Assembly (NCBI RefSeq): GCF_002303925.1
Contig: NZ_MRCS01000059.1
Span: 1-37,315 of the forward strand
DNA: 37,315 bases
Direction of reading: 5' to 3'
Origin: Pseudomonas sp. ACN8
GTDB taxonomy: Bacteria; Pseudomonadota; Gammaproteobacteria; Pseudomonadales; Pseudomonadaceae
The notes under the pieces were generated by a model. It had not been told where the DNA came from. It saw only the letters and a list, made by a program, of their open reading frames with translations, and made no database searches. The position numbers were made by a program, and so were the translations under genes. This document shows positions 32,203 through 37,315 of the stretch, piece after piece. The first letter of the stretch is position 1. Each line of letters begins with the position of its first letter.

Positions 32203-32943
32203 ATGAGTCGAGTAGCCCTCGTAACGGGTGCCTCGCGCGGGCTGGGCGAGTGCATCGCCCGGCGTCTGCATGCGGCGGGGTATCGCGTCGGTCTGGCGGA
32301 TGTGCGCCTCGATGGCGTGCAACAGTTGGCTTTGGAACTCGATGGCAGTGGTGTCAGCGCCATGGCGATCGAGCTGGATGTGCGCAGCAAGGTCGACTTC
32401 CAGCGTGCTCGCGACTTGCTCACTGAGCACTGGGGCGGCACCGACATTCTGGTGAACAACGCTGGCGTGTCGAAAGTCGCCGCGCTGATGGACATCACGC
32501 CGGAAGAGTTCGACGAGTCGATGGCGATCAACCTGCGCGGCACCTTTGTCGCCTGCCAGGTGTTCGGCGCGCACTTCGCCGAACGCGGCTTCGGGCGCAT
32601 CGTCAACATCGCTTCGCTTGCCGGGCAGAACGGCGGCACCGCCACCGGCGCGCACTACGCGGCGGCCAAGGGCGGCGTGGCGACCCTGACCAAGGTTTTT
32701 GCCCGTGAACTGGCACCGCAAGGCGTGACGGTCAACAGCATCTCGCCGGGCCCGCTGGACTTGCCAGTGGTGCGCGAAACCGTGGCGCCGGAGCGCCTGG
32801 AACAGATCCTCAAGATGATCCCGGCCGGCACCCTGGGTGATCCGGCGTTCATCGCCGATAGCGTGTTGCTGCTGATCGCCGACAACGCGACCTCCGTGAC
32901 GGGCGCGTGCCTGGACGTCAACGGCGGCTTGTTCATGCGCTGA
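32203..32943 (+). CDS. iacE: IacE, short-chain dehydrogenase/reductase
   Basis: This 246-residue classical SDR has the cofactor motif TGASRGLG (residues 8-15), NNAG (85-88), Ser138 in NIASLAG and the catalytic Tyr152-x3-Lys156 (YAAAK). The residues after the second strand favour NAD over NADP (an Asp at LADVRLDG). In the Iac pathway the SDR IacE is reported to help turn an early oxidised indole-acetate product into dioxindole-3-acetate. It is probably the end of the first operon segment, as a REP doublet follows. Confidence 0.9.
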   Translation: MSRVALVTGASRGLGECIARRLHAAGYRVGLADVRLDGVQQLALELDGSGVSAMAIELDVRSKVDFQRARDLLTEHWGGTDILVNNAGVSKVAALMDITPEEFDESMAINLRGTFVACQVFGAHFAERGFGRIVNIASLAGQNGGTATGAHYAAAKGGVATLTKVFARELAPQGVTVNSISPGPLDLPVVRETVAPERLEQILKMIPAGTLGDPAFIADSVLLLIADNATSVTGACLDVNGGLFMR

Positions 32944-32979
32944 ACGCATCAACCAATGTTATGGCCGGGGAATGATCCT

Positions 32980-33062
32980 TGTAGGAGCGAGCCTGCTCGC
33001 GATGGTGTATCAGCTGAATCGATGTCGACTGACACTCCATCGCGAGCAGGCTCGCTCCTACA
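32980..33062. repeat. REP doublet between iacE and iacF
   Basis: Inverted REP cores enclose a short loop with GAATCGATGTCGACTGACAC. It sits between two genes of one pathway and may lower iacF expression or protect the upstream mRNA. Confidence 0.85.
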
Positions 33063-33115
33063 AGGTGTCACCAAGCCGTAGTACTAAATCAAAACAAGTG
33101 TATTCAGGTGATGTA

Positions 33116-34066
33116 ATGATGAAGGTGAAGATCGAAAGGATCGTCGACGAAGCGCTGGATATCCGTTCCTTTCGCCTCGTGCGCAGTGACGGCCAGCCGC
33201 TCGACACCTATGAACCGGGTGCCCACGTCGACCTGACCGGGCCGACCGGGGTGACCCGCCAGTATTCGCTGTGCAGCCCGCCACAGGATCGACGTGCGTA
33301 TCTGGTGGCGGTGAAAAAAGAAGCGCAGTCGCGCGGTGGCTCGCTCGCGCTGCACGAGCAAGTGGAAGAGGGCATGGAGCTGGAAATGGGTGCACCGCGC
33401 AACCTGTTCCGCCTCGATGAAACGGCCCGTGAACACGTGCTGTTCGCTGCCGGTATCGGTGTTACGCCGCTGTTGAGCATGGCCTACAAACTGGCGGAAA
33501 GCGGCCAGCCATACCGCCTGCATTACTTCGCTCGTTCGGCGCAGTACGCGGCGTTTACCGAGCTGTTGGCGACCCAGTTTGCCGAGCGTGTGGAGTTTCA
33601 CTACGGCGTGGAGCCAGTTGATCTGGACGGCGCGTTGAGCGAATGCCTGGAGCGTGCCGGCAGCGCGGCCCACGTCTACACCTGCGGCCCGGCACCGTTC
33701 ATGAACAAGGTCGTGGAAGTGGCTTCGCGCAGTCGCGCGGATGATGCCATCCACCTCGAACACTTCGCGGCGGACCCGGCGGCCAACAGCGCCCCGGCCG
33801 GCGGTTTCGAAGTGGAGCTGGCCAGTTCCGGCGTGGTGCTGCACGTGCCGGCCGACGCCAGTCTGGTCGATGTGCTGCAGGCCCATGGTTGCGACATCGA
33901 CACCGAGTGCCGTGAAGGCATCTGCGGCACTTGCATCGTCGAGGTCCTGGACGGTTTGCCGGAGCACCGCGACAACTGTCTGTCGAACAAGGAAAAGGCC
34001 TCCAACAAGCAGATTTGTGCCTGTGTATCACGGGCGCTTTCCGCTCGTCTGGTATTGGACCTGTAA
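33116..34066 (+). CDS. iacF: IacF, ferredoxin-type reductase for the dioxygenase
   Basis: This 316-residue reductase of the phthalate dioxygenase reductase kind has a flavin domain (RQYSLCSPP), an NAD domain (AAGIGVTPLLSMA and YTCGPAPFM) and a C-terminal plant-type [2Fe-2S] domain with C265, C270, C273 and C303 (CREGICGTC ... CAC). The spacing C-x4-C-x2-C-x29-C is exact. It should pass electrons from NADH to IacC. AGGTG precedes two adjacent ATG codons (33116 and 33119), and either may be the start. The 172-bp gap after iacE contains a REP doublet, so it may have its own promoter. Confidence 0.9.
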   Translation: MMKVKIERIVDEALDIRSFRLVRSDGQPLDTYEPGAHVDLTGPTGVTRQYSLCSPPQDRRAYLVAVKKEAQSRGGSLALHEQVEEGMELEMGAPRNLFRLDETAREHVLFAAGIGVTPLLSMAYKLAESGQPYRLHYFARSAQYAAFTELLATQFAERVEFHYGVEPVDLDGALSECLERAGSAAHVYTCGPAPFMNKVVEVASRSRADDAIHLEHFAADPAANSAPAGGFEVELASSGVVLHVPADASLVDVLQAHGCDIDTECREGICGTCIVEVLDGLPEHRDNCLSNKEKASNKQICACVSRALSARLVLDL

Positions 34067-34163
34067 CCGAAAGTCGACCGGAAAGCTTGGGCCGGAGCCT
34101 GTTGAATGGGCGCCCGGCAGCCGTCGAAGGAGGAGATGGCTACAGAAATAACCGTGTTGACGA

Positions 34164-34181
34164 ACCGCTCGATGAAGCGGT
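34164..34181. promoter_or_regulatory. Inverted repeat upstream of the FeaR-like gene
   Basis: ACCGCT-CGATGA-AGCGGT is a perfect 6-6-6 inverted repeat about 37 bases upstream of the start codon at 34218. It may be an operator or a leader hairpin. The gap 34067-34217 otherwise holds no gene. Confidence 0.4.
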
Positions 34182-34217
34182 CGAAAAATAACAACAAAAA
34201 CCTGAGGCTTTGCGGAC

Positions 34218-35138
34218 ATGATTACAGCATCGACGGTGCGCAACGAAGCGTTCGAAAGTTGGTTGAGCCAGGTGAACCAGGCTTGTGGGCGTTTCGATGC
34301 CCGGGCACTGGACACCGATTTCTACGGCGAACTGACGGAATTTCGCAGCGGAGCGATCAACCTGAGTGTGGTCGACATGGCGCACGTGCATTTGTATCGC
34401 ACCAGCAAGGACGTCAGCACCAGTAGCGATGGCCACTACTACGCGGTGTTCCAGATGCGTGGCAGCTCGCAGCTGGAGCAGGGCGGCAACCGAGCGCAAC
34501 TGGGCTGTGGCGACATCGCCCTGATCGACGCCAGCCGTCCGAGCGACATGATCTACCACGACGATTGCCGACAACTGTCGTTGATTCTTCCGCGCCAGGT
34601 GGTCGAGCGGGGGTCGCACTTCAATGCCGTCAACTGCGCCACGCGCATCGCGGCCGGCAGCCCCCTGGCGGCGATGGCCAACAAGCTGGTGCTGGACACC
34701 CGCCAGCAGGAAGGGCTGGAGATGCAGGAGAGCGAGGCCGTGCTCGATGCCCTGGCCAGCCTGTTGCTGCCGGGCATCAGCGCCCGCGACTGCGGTGCGG
34801 ACGCCCATGAGCGGCAATTTCGCAAGATCATCGCGTTCATCGACGCGCACCTGAGCGACGAAGAGCTGTGCCCCGAACTGATTGCTCGTGAAGTGGGGAT
34901 TTCCGTGCGCGGTCTGTACCGGATGTTCTCCAAGCGCGGCCTGGTGGTGGCGCAATACATCAAGCACCGGCGTCTGGACTTCTGCGCCGAAAACCTGCGC
35001 CGCGCCGATGTCGAGCAGAAGCTCTCGGCGTTGTGTTATGCGTGGGGGTTCTCGGATTCGAGCTACTTCTCGTCGGCCTTCAAATCGCGCTTTGGCGTGT
35101 CGCCGGGTGCTTATCGCAAGCGCTACAGTCAGAACTGA
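34218..35138 (+). CDS. feaR: AraC-family regulator, FeaR-like
   Basis: This 306-residue regulator has a cupin-like sensing domain (AraC-binding-like, about 15-190) and two C-terminal HTH motifs (about 205-302). The match to E. coli FeaR is close, notably FESWLSQVNQACGRF near the N terminus, GDIALIDASRP and the C-terminal run VRGLYRMFSKRGLVVAQYI plus HRRLDFCAENLR. FeaR activates oxidation of phenylethylamine and tyramine in enteric bacteria. Its place between iacF and the response regulator is unusual, as the iac cluster of P. putida 1290 is controlled by a MarR protein. I infer that it may control aauBEDA and/or the iac genes in response to aromatic amines or their aldehydes. GAGG lies 10 bases before the ATG. 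Confidence 0.87.
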   Translation: MITASTVRNEAFESWLSQVNQACGRFDARALDTDFYGELTEFRSGAINLSVVDMAHVHLYRTSKDVSTSSDGHYYAVFQMRGSSQLEQGGNRAQLGCGDIALIDASRPSDMIYHDDCRQLSLILPRQVVERGSHFNAVNCATRIAAGSPLAAMANKLVLDTRQQEGLEMQESEAVLDALASLLLPGISARDCGADAHERQFRKIIAFIDAHLSDEELCPELIAREVGISVRGLYRMFSKRGLVVAQYIKHRRLDFCAENLRRADVEQKLSALCYAWGFSDSSYFSSAFKSRFGVSPGAYRKRYSQN

Positions 35139-35170
35139 CACCCGCTATTGATGTTGAGTCTGCTGGCCTC

Positions 35171-35268
35171 ATCGCGAGCAGGCTCGCTCCTACAGTGGAT
35201 CTCCAGCGAACACAAAATTTGTGTACGACGAGAGTCCCTGTAGGCGCTAGCCTGCTAGCGATGGCGGT
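35171..35268. repeat. REP and variant REP between feaR and the response regulator
   Basis: A standard REP (35171-35195) is followed by a variant at 35239-35268 whose stem is GCTAGC...GCTAGC in place of GCGAGC...GCTCGC. The two changes compensate, so pairing is kept. They lie between two convergent genes and could limit read-through. Confidence 0.8.
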
Positions 35269-35289
35269 CTCATGACCGCCACAAATCTC

Positions 35290-35919
35290 TCAGTGCCGCA
35301 CCGGCTCATCCACCGGCAAATGCAGCACTTCGCGCACCAGCATGGCGATGCTGCTCACGCCCATCTTTTCCTTGATCTTGGTGCGGTGCACATCAACGGT
35401 CTTCACGCTGATGTTGAGCTCCCGCGCGATCACCTTGCTGGCCTTGCCATCGATCACCAGCATCAACACTTCCCGCTCACGGCTGGTCAGTAAAGCCAGT
35501 TTGCCTTGCAGGTTCTGACGCTGCTGCTGATCGGCCTGGGCGTGCACGGCGGTCTTCAGCGCGGCCTGGATGCGGTCGATCATCTGCTGCGGGTTGTAGG
35601 GCTTCTCGACGAAATCCAGCGCGCCGTTCTTCATCGCCGTGACCGACATCGGAATGTCGCCATGGGCCGAGACGAAAATGGTCGGCAAGGTGCTGCCGCG
35701 CTGGTTGAGGATTTCCTGCAACTGGAAACCGCTGGTCTCCGGCATGCGCACGTCGAGCACCAGGCAGGCGGGCTGCTTGGGGTCGTACTGGCTGAGGAAC
35801 TCTTCGGCGCCGGCAAAGCACTGCGCCTGCACGCTCACCGACTCCAGCAACCAGGCCAGTGAGGTTCGCAGGTCCTTGTCGTCGTCAACGATATAAACAA
35901 TCGGTTTACGGATTTCCAT
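35290..35919 (-). CDS. FixJ/LuxR-family response regulator
   Basis: This 209-residue regulator has a receiver domain with phospho-acceptor D56 in LVLDVRMP, the acidic pair in IVDDDKD, Ser in FVSAHGD and Lys in FVEKPYNP, then a linker and a LuxR-type HTH (LTSREREVLMLVIDG, then KTVDVHRTKIKEKM). The layout is that of FixJ/TodT regulators, which pair with PAS kinases. The kinase at 25362-26852 is the only candidate partner in the window. ATG 35919 is chosen; a GTG at 35931 is also possible, and neither has a clear ribosome site. It diverges from iacG, and the shared region holds palindromes that may be its targets. Confidence 0.87.
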   Translation of the reverse strand: MEIRKPIVYIVDDDKDLRTSLAWLLESVSVQAQCFAGAEEFLSQYDPKQPACLVLDVRMPETSGFQLQEILNQRGSTLPTIFVSAHGDIPMSVTAMKNGALDFVEKPYNPQQMIDRIQAALKTAVHAQADQQQRQNLQGKLALLTSREREVLMLVIDGKASKVIARELNISVKTVDVHRTKIKEKMGVSSIAMLVREVLHLPVDEPVRH

Positions 35920-35954
35920 CGGGGCTGCCACGAAAGTTTTCTAATTATTGTTTT

Positions 35955-35970
35955 CGCACGAGAACGTGCG
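35955..35970. promoter_or_regulatory. Inverted repeat between the response regulator and iacG
   Basis: CGCACG-AGAA-CGTGCG is a perfect inverted repeat about 35 bp upstream of the regulator start. LuxR-type proteins bind palindromes of this size, so it is a candidate autoregulatory site. Confidence 0.4.
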
Positions 35971-36046
35971 GCACGCATTGGCTCATCTTTCTGGAACCAG
36001 TATGCAGAATACCCACTGTGGCCGGCCCTTGCGATAAAGAAACCAC

Positions 36047-36058
36047 CTAGTCGACTAG
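36047..36058. promoter_or_regulatory. Perfect palindrome CTAGTCGACTAG upstream of iacG
   Basis: A 12-base perfect palindrome lies about 120 bp before the iacG start and 130 bp before the divergent regulator, a normal operator position. The bound protein is unknown. I did not find the same palindrome elsewhere in the window. Confidence 0.45.
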
Positions 36059-36136
36059 CGGAAACCCAACCCCGCCATGGGGATCGCGAGAATGGTTGTG
36101 CCGCGCCCGCAGCCTTAGTCTTGTTCCATCACCTAC

Positions 36137-36156
36137 GGGCCGCCAGATAGCGGTCC
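36137..36156 (+). other. Leader hairpin just upstream of iacG
   Basis: GGGCCGC and GCGGTCC pair with one mismatch around CAGATA, ending 22 bases before the iacG start and just before its ribosome site. It may influence mRNA stability or translation. Confidence 0.3.
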
Positions 36157-36178
36157 TCCTGAAGGAAGGGGCATCGAC

Positions 36179-36688
36179 ATGGCCGACCTGAGCCAGCAGC
36201 AAATCGACTTTCGCAACGCCATGGCGCAGCTGCCTGCCGCGGTGAACATCATCACCACCAACGGCCCCGGCGGTCGTTGCGGCATCACCGCCAGTGCCGT
36301 GTGCTCGGTGACCGACTCGCCGCCCACCGTGCTGGTATGCGTCAACCGCAACAGTGCCACCCACGACGTGTTCCGCACCAACGGCCACCTGTGTGTCAAC
36401 GTGCTGTGTGGTGAGCAGGAAGAACTGGCCCGGCATTTCGCCGGCATGACCCAGGTGCCGATGGCCGAGCGTTTTGCCTGGGACCTGTGGGACGACGGCG
36501 CGGCCGGTGTGCCGGTGTTGCGCGATGCTCTGGTGCAGCTTGAGGGGCGGATCAGCGAGTGCAAGGAAGTGGGATCGCACTCGGTGATGTTTGTGGAGCT
36601 GACGAAGGTGGGCGTGCGTGAGCCGCGTGACAGCCTGGTGTATTTCAACCGCTTGTTTCATCGCGTTGAGCATGCCAGCGCGGCTTGA
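36179..36688 (+). CDS. iacG: IacG, flavin reductase
   Basis: This 169-residue protein belongs to the HpaC-like flavin reductase family, with a split barrel and typical stretches FRNAMAQLPAAVNIITT, CGITASAVCSVTDSPPTVLVCVN and GHLCVNVLCGEQEELARHFAG. Such enzymes reduce FMN or FAD with NAD(P)H and hand free reduced flavin to a monooxygenase, here probably IacA. AAGGAAGGGG precedes the ATG. It is separated from the other iac genes by feaR and the response regulator and has its own promoter region with a palindrome. Confidence 0.9.
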   Translation: MADLSQQQIDFRNAMAQLPAAVNIITTNGPGGRCGITASAVCSVTDSPPTVLVCVNRNSATHDVFRTNGHLCVNVLCGEQEELARHFAGMTQVPMAERFAWDLWDDGAAGVPVLRDALVQLEGRISECKEVGSHSVMFVELTKVGVREPRDSLVYFNRLFHRVEHASAA

Positions 36689-36708
36689 CTGAGACCGCGT
36701 TATCGTTC

Positions 36709-36803
36709 TTCGCGAGCAGGCTCGCTCCTACAGGATCGCCGTCGAACACAAATTCTGTGTTCACTGCGGGACCTTGTAGGAGTGAGCCTGCTCGCGATAG
36801 CGG
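36709..36803. repeat. Outward-facing REP pair after iacG
   Basis: Two REP cores at 36709-36733 and 36775-36803 have the reverse relative order of the other doublets and enclose GAACACA-AATTC-TGTGTTC, itself a perfect inverted repeat. They start 21 bases after the iacG stop. Confidence 0.75.
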
Positions 36804-36869
36804 TACCCGCCTGGAATGCATGTTTAACGGCTGTAGGAGTAACTTCCTGCAAGCCACAGCACCTTGCGT

Positions 36870-37032
36870 CATTGCCTACAGGTACGCCAGAATCCGCCGG
36901 CTTGTGCGCCCTGGAGGCAGTCGGTAACTTGGTCCGCGTCACTGATTTCCAGTGATCGGGTTTAGCAGCCCGTGGTGATATGAGGCGCATTGGCAGTCCA
37001 GACAGTCAGGTCGATCGGCCCGGCTAACCACT
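36870..37032. other. Structured intergenic segment of unknown identity
   Basis: This stretch lies between REP pairs and has no supported gene. It contains adjacent stems CACTG-ATTTC-CAGTG (36941-36955) and CGGG-x8-CCCG (about 36958-36973), which could form a folded RNA or a repeat family member. I have the impression of having seen similar text in other Pseudomonas genomes near small unknown genes, but cannot confirm it. Confidence 0.3.
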
Positions 37033-37038
37033 AAACAC

Positions 37039-37216
37039 TGTGGGAGCGAGCTTGCTCCGGGCGGCATTCCGACGATAGCGGAGTATCTGTCCGCAATGAT
37101 GCTGGATGTGATGACCCCATCGCGAGCAGGCTCGCTCCCACAGGGGATCTGCGGTGTACACGGATTTTGTGTGCGGCAGAAATCCAATTGTGGGAGCGAG
37201 CCTGCTCGCGATGGCG
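37039..37216. repeat. REP cluster at the right end
   Basis: A diverged REP (37039-37062), an inverted REP (37119-37142) and a further REP (37189-37216) lie downstream of the partial gene at the window end. They resemble the 135-bp spaced blocks seen elsewhere. Confidence 0.8.
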
Positions 37217-37266
37217 GTGTATCAGGCACTGCAAATCTCAGATACGAAAGCTCCCCACGGCCGAAA

Positions 37267-37315
37267 TCAGAAACCGGTGGCGAACACCACCTGGGCGTAG
37301 ACGTTCTTGTCGTTG
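37267..37315 (-). CDS. C-terminal end of an outer-membrane beta-barrel protein (partial)
   Basis: The last codons of a minus-strand gene read NDKNVYAQVVFATGF followed by TGA at 37267-37269. Alternating hydrophobic residues and a terminal Phe are the hallmark of the last strand of outer-membrane porins and channels. Most of the gene lies outside the window, so the family cannot be named; a porin or aromatic-compound channel would fit its position next to the iac cluster. Confidence 0.6.
   Translation of the reverse strand, partial: NDKNVYAQVVFATGF

Overview
The window looks like chromosomal DNA of a fluorescent Pseudomonas (P. fluorescens group or a close relative). Three things suggest this. 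The intergenic regions carry many Pseudomonas REP elements with the core GAGCGAGCCTGCTCGCGA. The gene content is typical of the genus (three-domain LigD, PhuUVW-type heme ABC transporter, iac genes, aromatic amine dehydrogenase). Codon use is uniformly GC-rich. No tRNA, rRNA, CRISPR array, transposase or phage gene was seen.

Left part (1-11.7 kb). A REP tandem block precedes ligD, the end-joining DNA ligase. Convergent to ligD is a three-gene minus-strand operon: a periplasmic arylsulfatase, a FadL-like outer-membrane channel and a DUF3313-type lipoprotein, which together look like a sulfate-ester scavenging unit. Next come an HD-domain protein coupled to a small Cys-rich unknown, and a CadA-like basic amino acid decarboxylase coupled to a PotE/CadB-like antiporter.

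Middle (11.9-22 kb). Here lie a small secreted unknown, the peroxidase gene ohr, a PCu(A)C plus SCO copper-delivery pair, and a heme-uptake operon phuU-phuV-phuW. The phuS and phuT genes appear to be reduced to two short remnants in front of phuU. Divergent from it is metE, followed by a striking six-unit tandem array of REP doublets, a methyltransferase whose stop codon lies in the last REP, a DUF4287 protein and a monoheme cytochrome c.

Right part (22-37.3 kb). The minus-strand operon aauB-E-D-A encodes a tryptophan tryptophylquinone (TTQ) amine dehydrogenase. Its small subunit matches aromatic amine dehydrogenase better than methylamine dehydrogenase. Upstream lies a PAS sensor kinase, and divergent from the kinase is a complete set of indole-3-acetate (IAA) catabolic genes, iacA-B-I-H-C-D-E, then iacF, then an AraC regulator that closely resembles FeaR (the aromatic-amine regulator of enteric bacteria). 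A FixJ/LuxR-type response regulator lies divergent from iacG. The window ends in the last codons of an outer-membrane barrel gene.

Taken together, the right part suggests a joined system. AADH would oxidise tryptamine in the periplasm to indole-3-acetaldehyde, an aldehyde dehydrogenase encoded elsewhere would make IAA, and the Iac enzymes would convert IAA to catechol. Control could be by a FeaR-like activator and a two-component system whose genes lie about 8.4 kb apart. This linkage is an inference from gene identity and order; it is the most interesting hypothesis from the window.
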